DNA of 64,000 nt from Flavobacteriales bacterium (GCA_019694805.1 JAIBBG010000002.1:1-64000); one strand, 5' to 3'; positions 44,518-52,446 are shown, counted from the stretch's first letter. Made by a program: numbers and translations. Notes: a model not told the origin generated them from the letters alone.

Positions 44518-45056
44518 AGCTGGGCTACGTAATTCACAAAAGTGAATAAAGTCGGTGAACAGAAAGTTGATAAAAATCAACCTGTTAGGTATTGATATGT
44601 TGCCAATTTCTCCTAACTTTCGATCACAATTCGATTCGTTAGACGGGTTGTTCGGAAAGACTACGGTAATTCCGGTAATGAGGAAATCCACATTGGCAGA
44701 TCGGTAGAAAAACCCGCACAAAATGAACAATGGGAGCTTCCATTGAAATGTTATGAGATGAATCTTGTTGGCCCTCTATTTTGGTTGATATGGACGACAC
44801 AAGTTTTCTCTTCAGCTGTTGTTCTTCGGCCTTTGGTCGTTAGGTTTAGGCACCTTACAACAATCAGCGGAACACCGCAGAAGGTCTTAGATACCCCTGT
44901 GGGACCTGTATTCAGGTAATGAAGAGTACCGGATTCACTTATCTTTTCAGGAGCGAACTTAAAATTCTGGTTTTTCAACTTACTGTTGATGTGGATTTTC
45001 CTTTGGTCTGAATCGAAGTCCCATTTACGGCGCCTGAAGTGACATAAATTTGCCGA
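44518..45056. ncRNA. Structured spacer upstream of queE, candidate RNA
   Basis: 539 bp without a supportable gene: the open frames here start with TTG and contain no internal Met. It contains a chain of stems: CAATGG/CCATTG (44728-44745), an ACCTT/AAGGT stem (44852-44856 with 44881-44885) closing over GCGG-AACA-CCGC (44867-44878), then CCC-TGT-GGG (44895-44903) and ACCTG-TATT-CAGGT (44904-44917). Three adjacent stems with tetraloops suggest an RNA or leader. It does not match the preQ1 riboswitch, RNase P, tmRNA or SRP RNA motifs I know. Strand is not settled. Confidence 0.35.
45045..45052 (+). promoter_or_regulatory. -7 element of queE, leaderless layout
   Basis: TAAATTTG matches TAnnTTTG fully and ends 4 nt before the queE ATG, so if it is used, the spacer upstream is not part of the queE leader. 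No -33 TTG at the usual distance is visible. Confidence 0.45.
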
Positions 45057-45665
45057 ATGTCAGACGTGAAATCACTACCTGTTATGGAGACGTTTTACAC
45101 CGTGCAGGGCGAAGGTGCCTACACAGGCGCTCCAGCTTTTTTCATCAGGCTTGCTGGATGCGATGTAGGTTGTACTTGGTGCGATGTAAAGGAAAGTTGG
45201 AATGCAGAGCTTCATCCAAAGATTTCAGTCAGTGATTTGACGTCAATGGTGGTGAATGCGGGTGCAGCAATCTGTGTGATTACTGGTGGTGAGCCCATGA
45301 TGCACAACCTCGAAGATTTGACGAATTCGTTAAGATCCTCAGGGATAAGAACTCATTTGGAAACTTCAGGGGTATATCCCATTACTGGCATTTGGGACTG
45401 GATCACTTTCTCCCCGAAAAAATTCAAGAAGCCAGTAGAACAAATTTATGATGTTGCGCACGAATTGAAAGTGATCGTTTTTCATCCTTCTGATATTCCA
45501 TGGGCAGAAGAACATGCCGCACGTTTGAATGAAGGATGTAAATTATTTCTTCAACCTGAATGGGAGAAGAGAGACAAAATGCAACCGCTCATTTTGGATT
45601 TTATACGCAGAAACACTCAATGGAGAATTTCTGTTCAAACCCACAAATACTTAGGGGTTGATTGA
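45057..45665 (+). CDS. queE: 7-carboxy-7-deazaguanine synthase QueE
   Basis: QueE is a radical SAM enzyme that converts 6-carboxytetrahydropterin to 7-carboxy-7-deazaguanine in queuosine synthesis. The 202-aa protein has the QueE opening METFYTVQGEGAYTGAPAFFIRLAGCDVGCTWCDVKESW with the CxxxCxxC cluster motif, VITGGEPMMHN and LETSGVYP. The short form is typical of Bacteroidota. It is probably transcribed alone and converges with the DUF5777-like gene. Confidence 0.96.
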   Translation: MSDVKSLPVMETFYTVQGEGAYTGAPAFFIRLAGCDVGCTWCDVKESWNAELHPKISVSDLTSMVVNAGAAICVITGGEPMMHNLEDLTNSLRSSGIRTHLETSGVYPITGIWDWITFSPKKFKKPVEQIYDVAHELKVIVFHPSDIPWAEEHAARLNEGCKLFLQPEWEKRDKMQPLILDFIRRNTQWRISVQTHKYLGVD

Positions 45666-45684
45666 TGAATCGCATGGCTAAATC

Positions 45685-46596
45685 TCAATGCTCTTCCGGC
45701 AATTTCTTTCTGATGATGGTGAATACCCTGGATACATTGAATCCAAATTGAATATCGCCTTTACCCCAATCGCCCGTCGTTTCCGTAATGAATCCTTTTT
45801 CATTCATCGGTTTACTGTTCGTGAAATGCAATTGGAAAACGTGACCACCGGTCTCTACATCGAATCCCAACGAAAGTGAGTTTTTGTACATCGGATCCAT
45901 TTGTCCTGTAGGCACATAAACATATTCAGCATTGAATGACGTTCTTTTGGTGAGTTTGTATCTTCCACCAATACCCAAAGCATAAACATCATTTTTTACA
46001 GTGCTGTCGGCAACCAGATTTCGGTGAACGAGGGTAGGCGCCAGTTGAAGTGAAAGTGATTCGTTGAATTTTCTTCCTATGAGCAACTGATGACAATAGA
46101 ACAATCTCGAAGTAAAGTAATTTTTTCTATCAGGTTCAGGCCATTCGCCGGTTCGCACAACCATGGAAGCGAAATATGAAAGGGTGATAGGCATATTCTT
46201 CGCACCACTGCTTTGTCTAAGAATTTTGTATTTCAGAAATCCATCCACTTCCTTATTGACATTGGACCTTCCAAATCCTATCATCAATCTGTCAGTAATA
46301 CCAAATTCGAATCCGAGTCTCATATATGCCTGATCCAATCCGTAGAGGTTGTTGGCTCCGGAGTTGATGGTGCCGAATCGGTGAGAGATTCTGAAATCCA
46401 TAACACCTGCCGCCGGATTTTCAACAGAGTGCATATTGATCACACGCGTTGATTTGAAAGTAGCGTAGGTATAAGTGGTGATCGGTTCATCGGGACCGAG
46501 CAATGATAACAGGTCAGTAGTATCCTGTTGTGCAGAAGATGAATAGAATGAGAACAGGGCCGAAAAAATCAGCCCTGTCAGTAAATATTTGCTCAT
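45685..46596 (-). CDS. DUF5777-like outer-membrane beta-barrel protein
   Basis: A 303-aa exported protein (MSKYLLTGLIFSALFSFYSSSAQ) of the DUF5777 barrel type: TTYTYATFKSTRVINMHSVENPAAGVMDFRISHRFG, NNLYGLDQAYMRLGFEFGITDRLMIGFGRS, TLVHRNLV, GIGGRYKLTKRTSFNAEY. Function unknown; the family is often beside YceI and haem-binding lipoproteins, as here. It is last in a five-gene operon (21 bp after YceI). A GTG at 46608 is an alternative start. Confidence 0.83.
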   Translation of the reverse strand: MSKYLLTGLIFSALFSFYSSSAQQDTTDLLSLLGPDEPITTYTYATFKSTRVINMHSVENPAAGVMDFRISHRFGTINSGANNLYGLDQAYMRLGFEFGITDRLMIGFGRSNVNKEVDGFLKYKILRQSSGAKNMPITLSYFASMVVRTGEWPEPDRKNYFTSRLFYCHQLLIGRKFNESLSLQLAPTLVHRNLVADSTVKNDVYALGIGGRYKLTKRTSFNAEYVYVPTGQMDPMYKNSLSLGFDVETGGHVFQLHFTNSKPMNEKGFITETTGDWGKGDIQFGFNVSRVFTIIRKKLPEEH

Positions 46597-46617
46597 AGGT
46601 TGTTTCACCGGTTGTGA

Positions 46618-47169
46618 TTATTTTTTGAGTTCGCTCAAATTAGCTTTCACGGTAACTTCGATGTTATTGGAAATGCTATCCGCTTTATCGCCTGGAATCA
46701 CGATACCGTAATCCGAAGGTTTTACAAAAAACTTAGAGTCAGCATTGATTTTTCCTCCTGATACTACAAAAGAGGCATCCACTGTGATTCTTTTCGTAAC
46801 GCCATGCATGGACAAGTCACCGGTTACTTTCACCTTGTATGTTCCATCCTTTTTCAGATTTACGGATGCCATATTTTCAACCTGTCCTTTAAAATTAGCT
46901 TTTGGGAATTTTGGGCTTTCCATGTAAGTCTCGTTGAAGTGTTCCTGCATGAAAGCACTTTCAAACACGAAACCAAGATTCAATACCGACCACTCAATGG
47001 CACCGGTCGAGGCATCCAATACACAGGTAGCTTTATTATTGATTCCTTCGATTTTCTCCATTTTGGCATCCGAGAAAAATCGAATCGTGCCATCTTTGGT
47101 AAAATATTTTTGAGTAAAACCTGATTGAGCTGCGATGACTAATGTCGCAATTGCGAGGATCTTTTTCAT
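46618..47169 (-). CDS. YceI-family lipid-binding protein
   Basis: A 183-aa periplasmic lipocalin-like protein (signal peptide MKKILAIATLVIAAQSGFTQ). It has FTKDGTIRFFSDAKMEKIEGINNKA, the MQEHFNETYMESPKFPKANFKG block and GDLSMHGVTKRITVDASF, the YceI core that binds polyisoprenoids or fatty acids. In an operon with haem-binding-type lipoproteins it may bind a quinone-like lipid for electron transfer, an inference. A second YceI is at 61137. Confidence 0.92.
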   Translation of the reverse strand: MKKILAIATLVIAAQSGFTQKYFTKDGTIRFFSDAKMEKIEGINNKATCVLDASTGAIEWSVLNLGFVFESAFMQEHFNETYMESPKFPKANFKGQVENMASVNLKKDGTYKVKVTGDLSMHGVTKRITVDASFVVSGGKINADSKFFVKPSDYGIVIPGDKADSISNNIEVTVKANLSELKK

Positions 47170-47189
47170 TGTAGTGATTTAATTGATGA

Positions 47190-47615
47190 TTATTCTTTTT
47201 CTTTTACAAGGACTCCCTGATTGAGTAAAACATCACTGAGGTATCCGTTGCATATGCCTTTCAAGTCAACTGTCATGCCAGTATTGATGCTTTCTGCCTT
47301 TTCACCTTGCTTGAGTGTGCAAATGACTTTACCAAGAATATCTTCTGTGGTTAAAACAATATCTGTATTGCCTGAGGCATCAGTTTTTACTTCTTCAACA
47401 ACACCATTCACCTGAATGACTTTGTCACGATACTTTTCGAACGCCGCACTCTCATTGGTTGAGAATTCAACAAACAAATCATTGGCACTTACAACAGCAA
47501 AAGGTTTCTCATCTTCGGCAGTGCGATGTGGTTTATTGAAAAGGTAGATCACAGTGCCGCCTCCGATCAATCCCATGATCAGAAGAATAATCAATATAAT
47601 TTTTGTCTTGCTCAT
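47190..47615 (-). CDS. Membrane-anchored OB-fold (tRNA_anti-like) protein
   Basis: A 141-aa protein with an N-terminal membrane anchor or uncleaved signal (MSKTKIILIILLIMGLIGGGTVIYLF), then an OB fold: VSANDLFVEFSTNESAAFEKYRDKVIQVNGVVEEVKTD and VICTLKQGEKAESINTGMTVDLKGICNGYL. The pattern matches tRNA_anti-like proteins, which are membrane-tethered and of unknown role. Stop and start codons in this operon are 1 to 21 bp apart, so it is made together with the cytochrome-like lipoproteins. Confidence 0.82.
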   Translation of the reverse strand: MSKTKIILIILLIMGLIGGGTVIYLFNKPHRTAEDEKPFAVVSANDLFVEFSTNESAAFEKYRDKVIQVNGVVEEVKTDASGNTDIVLTTEDILGKVICTLKQGEKAESINTGMTVDLKGICNGYLSDVLLNQGVLVKEKE

Positions 47616-47616
47616 A

Positions 47617-48003
47617 TTAGTTTTCAGGATAACCTCTTTCTTTCCATTTTGCGAATGCATCCAAAGTACATGCATCTAATTTACTTGCATTCTTGGGCAT
47701 TGGATTACAACCGCTGTTTTGGTAAATGGTGCATAAGAATTCACCATTCTCCATATTATTCACGACATCATCATACGTTTCGAGACCAATGTTACTTGAC
47801 GGACTTACACCCGCATGGCAATCGGCAGTTGCGCAGTTTTGATCCACAATAGCCTTAATCCTGCCCGTATATGTATAGGTCGTGTCAGTACAATTCCCAC
47901 CAGAATAGAGATACGCTTCATTATCGTAATAGCATGAATTCAAACTCATGGTCAGTACCAAGAAAAGTGTGCCTGCAAAAAATATGATCGATTTCAAATT
48001 CAT
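47617..48003 (-). CDS. Cytochrome-like lipoprotein, single haem-binding motif
   Basis: A 128-aa lipoprotein (MNLKSIIFFAGTLFLVLTMSLNSC). It contains the unusual haem-type motif CATADCH (CxxxxCH, longer than CxxCH), followed by HAGVSPSSNIGLETYDDVVNNMENGEFLCTI and GCNPMPKNASKLDACTLDAFAKWKERGYPEN. The HAG...L.TY...MP layout is that of c-type cytochrome domains of Bacteroidota and Planctomycetes. Whether haem is bound is not proven. It ends 1 bp before the OB-fold gene. Confidence 0.8.
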   Translation of the reverse strand: MNLKSIIFFAGTLFLVLTMSLNSCYYDNEAYLYSGGNCTDTTYTYTGRIKAIVDQNCATADCHAGVSPSSNIGLETYDDVVNNMENGEFLCTIYQNSGCNPMPKNASKLDACTLDAFAKWKERGYPEN

Positions 48004-48010
48004 AAATGTC

Positions 48011-48766
48011 TTAGTTATTTGGCGCTCCCGCATCAATCCAGTTTTGAATTTGGGTGATATAACACTCCGGAAGACCAGTTGTGTTGTCTGGCATAATGGC
48101 ATAGCCATTGGTAGCCAGAAGAGAATTCATCAGACTTCCATCAAGAGCTGATGCGCTTATTTGTGCATGAGTCTCTAAACTTAAGTTAGCACTTGGGTTG
48201 GAGCCGGCGTGACATCCACCTTGGCAAGTTTGCTGAATGATAGGCAGAACATTCTGTGCAAATGAACCTTGGGTTGGATCGCAGTCTTCTGTACAACCAT
48301 TATTCAAAGCCCCTTGCATGATCCATGTTTGAATAGCCGCCATATCTGATGCAGACAGCGGTCCACCGAAATCTGCCGGTGGCATCATGTCATTGCCGGT
48401 CTCATGTAATGCATCCCATAAATCACTTCCATTAAGTGAGAATGGTTCAACAATATTCATGATGTGAGCATAATCGTAAAGCCTCACCCCTTCAGCATGA
48501 TCCACCGCATCGTGGCAACCATCTCCCGGTTGATCAGGAATGGCACAACTCATTTGAAGAAGCGGTAAAATGGTATTTTGAAAGTAAACAGTATCGGGAT
48601 CACATGGATCATTATTGATGATAACAACGGTATCCGGCGGGTTATTTCCTCCATTGTTTCCGCCATTATCCGTCAGGATAACACCATCTGTTTCAGGATG
48701 ATGCTGACAAGCCACCGCTACGAGGATGGTCAGGATGGGTAAGAAAAACAAAATTTGCTTTTTCAT
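48011..48766 (-). CDS. Cytochrome-like lipoprotein, two-domain
   Basis: A 251-aa lipoprotein (lipobox VAC at Cys20). Two repeats of the same domain: SCAIPDQPGDGCHDA (expanded spacing) and TCQGGCHAGSNPS (CxxxCH), each followed by an MP motif (NDMMPPADF, YAIMPDN) that could give the haem-iron Met ligand. Related in sequence to the 128-aa neighbour (HAG..PS.NLSLETH). Probably an envelope haem protein; only the second motif has near-normal spacing. It heads the five-gene operon and is preceded by a 61-aa gene. Confidence 0.82.
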   Translation of the reverse strand: MKKQILFFLPILTILVAVACQHHPETDGVILTDNGGNNGGNNPPDTVVIINNDPCDPDTVYFQNTILPLLQMSCAIPDQPGDGCHDAVDHAEGVRLYDYAHIMNIVEPFSLNGSDLWDALHETGNDMMPPADFGGPLSASDMAAIQTWIMQGALNNGCTEDCDPTQGSFAQNVLPIIQQTCQGGCHAGSNPSANLSLETHAQISASALDGSLMNSLLATNGYAIMPDNTTGLPECYITQIQNWIDAGAPNN

Positions 48767-48810
48767 GTGCGAGATTACTGAATGGTTAATTGTATGAGTT
48801 TTTGTAGCGG

Positions 48811-48996
48811 TTATTTTGTTTTTTTAATTCGGTCCAAATTTATCTGCCTGGCCAACTGATCCACATCAAGAGAATCGTTGTAGTAATCATGATTGAGTTT
48901 ACTCAGTTCACCATAAACATCAATGAATAACTCGTTGAGGAGGAAATGCTGGTGTTTTTCACTCAAAATGGTTGGTTGTCCGTTCACAGTCTTCAT
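48811..48996 (-). CDS. Small hypothetical protein (61 aa)
   Basis: An ATG-started 61-aa frame, 44 bp upstream of the cytochrome-like operon. It is helical and mildly charged (HQHFLLNELFIDVYGELSKL, DVDQLARQINLDRIKKTK) with balanced composition, so it could be real. No family known. It might be the first gene of the operon or a chance frame. Confidence 0.45.
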   Translation of the reverse strand: MKTVNGQPTILSEKHQHFLLNELFIDVYGELSKLNHDYYNDSLDVDQLARQINLDRIKKTK

Positions 48997-49325
48997 TGCG
49001 AGGCAAATTTTGTGGTTTCATTGGGATTCTCTAAATACAACCGGTTGAATGGGAAAATTCGACCGCCGAGTCGGTATTCCCAAAACGGGATGCGGACTAC
49101 GTTTGTTTCAAAAACAAAAAAGTATGGAATTTCCTTGGGTATTAGCGTGGAAAAAACTTGGTCGGGTTCGTAATGAGCTGAGTTCGAAAGATTTTTTTTG
49201 GACAACCCAAGGATTGAACAAATTGATATGTATTAAGGTCAAAGAGTTCATTGATACCGCTATCTTCGGGACATTGGATGAGACTGAAAAACACCTGAGA
49301 AACCACTGCTAACGACTTAGGTTGA
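48997..49325. other. 329-bp divergent spacer with three stem-loops
   Basis: Between the 61-aa gene and the sigma factor gene. Stems: GGGAA/TTCCC (49051-49081) enclosing ACCG/CGGT (49062-49075), and TTTGTTT-CAA-AAACAAA (49102-49118). A -7-like TATCTTCG is at 49261-49268, with no -33. No supportable gene; the frame 49049-49312 has no codon or family signal. Confidence 0.4.
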
Positions 49326-49892
49326 TTGGATGCATTAGTTAGTCATACACTCATTCAGCGTTGCCTAGAAGAGGACAGACGCGCTCAGAGCGAACTGTAC
49401 AGAATCTTGTACAAGTCTCTGATTGGTTTGTGCTGGCGTTATGCGTCGGATAAAGAACAAGCGATAGAATATATGAACATCGGTTTCGTCAGGATTCTGC
49501 TCAATTTAAAGCAGTACAAGCCTGATGTGCCATTTGAAATGTGGGCAAGACGGGTTACGATCAACACCATCATCAACGAATTCCGGAAAAACAAAAACTG
49601 GAATGAAAAGGTGGTCAGAAATCATGATAACCTGATGAGAAGCGACGCGGATGAGTATGACCTCTCCGAACATCAGCAGGAATTGCTGGATTTGGTAAGG
49701 TCAAAAGCTTTAAAGCTTCCTCCTATGACGCTGAAGGTGTTCAATATGTATGCTATTGATGGTTATCAGCATACAGAAATTGCAGAGATGCTCGGAATCA
49801 GTGAAGGGACAAGCGCCTGGCACTATTCTGATGCTAAAAAGAAGATTAGACAAATGCTTGGCCTCAATTTGGCGAAGGCATCCAATGAATAA
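49326..49892 (+). CDS. ECF-type RNA polymerase sigma factor
   Basis: A 188-aa sigma-70 family factor of the extracytoplasmic type. Region 2 (about 15-88) has AQSELYRILYKSLIGLCWRYASDKEQAIEYMNIGFVRILLNL and FEMWARRVTINTIINEFRKNK. Region 4 (about 130-180) has LKLPPMTLKVFNMYAIDGYQHTEIAEMLGISEGTSAWHYSDAKKKI. An in-frame TGA directly precedes the TTG at 49326, and the next Met is in region 2, so TTG is the likely start. The next gene overlaps its end by 8 bp. Confidence 0.92.
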   Translation: MDALVSHTLIQRCLEEDRRAQSELYRILYKSLIGLCWRYASDKEQAIEYMNIGFVRILLNLKQYKPDVPFEMWARRVTINTIINEFRKNKNWNEKVVRNHDNLMRSDADEYDLSEHQQELLDLVRSKALKLPPMTLKVFNMYAIDGYQHTEIAEMLGISEGTSAWHYSDAKKKIRQMLGLNLAKASNE

Positions 49893-51285
49893 GAAACACA
49901 ACATACAAGAAGACAGTTTCATTCCCGACGGCCTGGAATTCAAAGAAGAATACTTTGAAAAGGTTATGGAAATGTACAAGCGCGAGCGTCTTATGCTCAG
50001 ATGGAAAAAGGCGCTTGTGATCTCTGGTTCAGTTGTGGCAGCTGCTTCAGTGATATGGTTCGTGATCATGCCTTTCCTCAAGAATGATCAGCCGACACCA
50101 TCTACCCAACCGGTGGTGGTGACGAACGAACCGGTCTTGAAACCATCTGTTGATGAGACCCAAACGAACCAGGTTGAGCAATCAGGTGTTGTTAACCAAA
50201 ATGAAAATTTAGTACAAGCTTCAATGGCTGGAGATCATGGTGTTTTGGCGAGTAGTGGCGCTGATTCACCTGATCGACGGCCGAATACCAAGAGTAGGGC
50301 TTTAGCGCAGGATGAAATCGCGAGTAGTGGCGCGGCTTCAAACGACTCAAGCCCAAATCATTCACAGAAAGCTCCTGGTCAGAAAGATATAGCGAGTAGT
50401 GGCGCTATACGGCATGACCAGGAGCCTGTTTTCATCACTAAGGATGCCGCATCTGCGTCTCCAAATTTGGAAGCCACCACAAGTTTTCATGATGCAAAAG
50501 ATCAGAGTATTCTGGCTACAGTTGATCCCATAGCTGTTAATGCATCGGAAATACTGAAAGAGCATGTTGATCCAGCTTCACTTCCGGAGATTCATTTCAT
50601 AGCCGGACGGGATGGTAAATTCTTACCCCATGAGCAGGGACTCCGCCCAAATACGGATATCAAAATGGATAAGTCTTCCAGATTCTCGTATTATTTAGGC
50701 TTAGGTATGAATATTTGGGCAGATTATGGAAGGAACAAAGGCGCCCAAATTCCTGCAGGTTACTTTTTGGAATCAGGAATGAATTATGCATTTCATGGCG
50801 GTTGGAGCATCTCAGCGGCGCCGCACTACTTCTATGTTTCAGGATTGTCTAATCCAGTAATCATCGAGAACACAACTTATGGTCAAGGTTTCCATACTAC
50901 AGCCCAAACGATCTTTACCAATCAGCTACACTATGGTGGATTACAGTTTTCAGTGAAAAAGAACTTGAACCAAACCAATCAGGTCTACCTCGGCTATGGT
51001 GCCGATTACTTGATTTCTGGAACCAACACCATATTGACCTATAGCTATTCTTCTTATGAGAATTATCCTTCTACACAAGTCAAGACCAAAGGCTATGTAA
51101 AGGGATTCAAAGAGGTGAATCACAGTTTAGTATTTGGATACCAAAGAATGATGGGAAGGTATACCGCCGGAGTGCGTGGTCAGTTCGGTTTGACTGATAT
51201 AACCAAAGACGGAATCTTTGCTCAGGAGACAAAGAGCGGAAATTCAATGGTCACCATTTGCCTCGGTTTAAATCTACACAGATGA
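49885..51285 (+). CDS. Inner-membrane-anchored protein with predicted outer-membrane barrel
   Basis: A 466-aa protein. Residues 1-45 are charged and cytoplasmic (EDSFIPDGLEFKEEYFEKVMEMYKRERLMLRW); one membrane segment follows at about 50-73 (ALVISGSVVAAASVIWFVIM). Then a long Ser/Asp/Pro-rich linker (about 74-265) holds three 24-residue repeats. The C-terminal about 200 residues are alternating strands (SYYLGLGMNIWADYG, SISAAPHYFYVSG, VYLGYGADYLISG, YTAGVRGQFGLTD), ending VTICLGLNLHR, in the style of an outer-membrane barrel. Cotranscribed with the sigma factor, so it takes the place of an anti-sigma factor. One chain could thus cross both membranes. Confidence 0.8.
   Translation: MNKKHNIQEDSFIPDGLEFKEEYFEKVMEMYKRERLMLRWKKALVISGSVVAAASVIWFVIMPFLKNDQPTPSTQPVVVTNEPVLKPSVDETQTNQVEQSGVVNQNENLVQASMAGDHGVLASSGADSPDRRPNTKSRALAQDEIASSGAASNDSSPNHSQKAPGQKDIASSGAIRHDQEPVFITKDAASASPNLEATTSFHDAKDQSILATVDPIAVNASEILKEHVDPASLPEIHFIAGRDGKFLPHEQGLRPNTDIKMDKSSRFSYYLGLGMNIWADYGRNKGAQIPAGYFLESGMNYAFHGGWSISAAPHYFYVSGLSNPVIIENTTYGQGFHTTAQTIFTNQLHYGGLQFSVKKNLNQTNQVYLGYGADYLISGTNTILTYSYSSYENYPSTQVKTKGYVKGFKEVNHSLVFGYQRMMGRYTAGVRGQFGLTDITKDGIFAQETKSGNSMVTICLGLNLHR
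50245..50460 (+). repeat. Three tandem 72-bp in-frame repeats (24 aa)
   Basis: Units at 50245-50316, 50317-50388 and 50389-50460, each opening with (L/I)ASSGA and keeping the same 14-nt core GCGAGTAGTGGCGC at 72-nt spacing. Outside the core the copies have diverged. They lie in the extended linker of the membrane-spanning protein. Confidence 0.8.
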
Positions 51286-52388
51286 AAAAGATACTGACCA
51301 TCCTGATTGGCATTTTGCTCATCACTTCCTGCAAAAGGGAATCTTATCCCGATGCTGTCGAAAGTGTTCCGGTCTTTAAAATGTCCGGTTCATTGAATGG
51401 AGCCCCTTTTTCACTTGCAGCTGGACAAAACGATATTTACATGAACTCGTCGGCCATTCAAAATGAATTTGGTGTCTATGAGTTGAAATGTGAATTTGAT
51501 CAAGTTTCCTGTTCATCATGCAGTCCTGTCTTCTCGTTGTTGATCAACGACAATGAAACCACTGAGCCCGGTGCACCTTGCACACCGGATGTTTTAGATA
51601 CAGGTCAGTTGCCACTGGTCATTTCTTCAAATACATCGGATTTTTTAGAATTGGAGTTTCATGTACCCAATGATCCTGGATACGAGTATTCATGGGACTT
51701 CGGCGATGGAAACACCGCTGGTGACGTTCACAATCCGGTACATACTTTCCCCAATCCGGGTACTTATATTGTCACTGCAATGCTCGAAGATGAATCTCCT
51801 TCCAATCATGATGTAATCATTCAACAATCAGTATTGGTGGGCAATTCCATGTTTTTGTCACGTCCGTTCAATATTCAGAACATGCCTGGAGATGATTGGA
51901 AATTCAGCTACAATGAGTCCCAAATTCAGTCTTATCTGCACGTCGATGGTTGGGAAATAAATGGCAATACCTATTTTGGAAGTGAAGTGGAAATAGACTT
52001 CGAAGGTCAGATTGAAGCCCGCTTGAATTTCACCAATATAACATTGGGCATAACAGGTTTCTATCAGGTTACATTCGATGGTGATGATAGCGGACAAGTT
52101 CCTGATCTCTTTACTTATCAGTGGGAGGCACAAGACCTGAATATCGGAAAGGTGGAGTTTAGTTACACAAATGCTAATGGTGTCCAGTACACTTCCAGAA
52201 CCCCATTGAACCAAAGCCCGGATTCATTTCTGGAAATTACTGCCGTGAGCAATTATGATGAAGAAATCAATGGCCACCCAGCGAAAAAAGTGGAAGCCAT
52301 ATTTTCTCTGAAGATGGTCAACATCGACGACCCGGATGACGTGATTGAATTTGAAAACGTCGAAGCCGAACTCGGTTTCGTGTATTGA
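51282..52388 (+). CDS. PKD-domain lipoprotein
   Basis: A 368-aa lipoprotein (MKKILTILIGILLITSC). The N-terminal region is beta-rich with two close cysteine pairs (CEFDQVSCSSCS). A PKD domain lies at about 105-190 (YEYSWDFGDGNTAGDVHNPVHTFPNPGTYIVTAMLED). The C-terminal part (about 195-368) is beta-rich and unfamiliar. ATG 51282 overlaps the stop of the barrel gene by 4 bp (ATGA), so it belongs to the sigma factor operon. It may be the surface or ligand-binding partner of the system. Confidence 0.85.
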   Translation: MKKILTILIGILLITSCKRESYPDAVESVPVFKMSGSLNGAPFSLAAGQNDIYMNSSAIQNEFGVYELKCEFDQVSCSSCSPVFSLLINDNETTEPGAPCTPDVLDTGQLPLVISSNTSDFLELEFHVPNDPGYEYSWDFGDGNTAGDVHNPVHTFPNPGTYIVTAMLEDESPSNHDVIIQQSVLVGNSMFLSRPFNIQNMPGDDWKFSYNESQIQSYLHVDGWEINGNTYFGSEVEIDFEGQIEARLNFTNITLGITGFYQVTFDGDDSGQVPDLFTYQWEAQDLNIGKVEFSYTNANGVQYTSRTPLNQSPDSFLEITAVSNYDEEINGHPAKKVEAIFSLKMVNIDDPDDVIEFENVEAELGFVY

Positions 52389-52446
52389 GTGTTGTATCCT
52401 GTAATCCACTGCAAGGGATTCAAGAATAAAGTACGAACCAATTGAA

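Noticed and set aside
44440-44730. 96-aa minus-strand open frame overlapping the 178-aa gene
   Set aside because: TTG start, no internal Met, overlaps a well-supported gene on the other strand.
44751-44978. 75-aa minus-strand open frame in the queE spacer
   Set aside because: Starts with TTG, contains no ATG anywhere, and the region is better explained by stem-loops. No family pattern.
44852-45056. preQ1 riboswitch upstream of queE
   Set aside because: The A-rich tail and short H-type pseudoknot of preQ1-I are not visible, and a -7 promoter element sits 4 nt before the ATG, so the spacer would not be in the mRNA.
49049-49312. 87-aa open frame upstream of the sigma factor
   Set aside because: Covers several hairpins and the promoter region; no motif, and unusually rich in Trp, Lys and Phe for a chance frame without a family.
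50245-50460. Equal-spaced repeats considered as a CRISPR array
   Set aside because: Units are in frame inside a coding region, the core is only 14 nt, and there are only three copies; no cas genes in the window.
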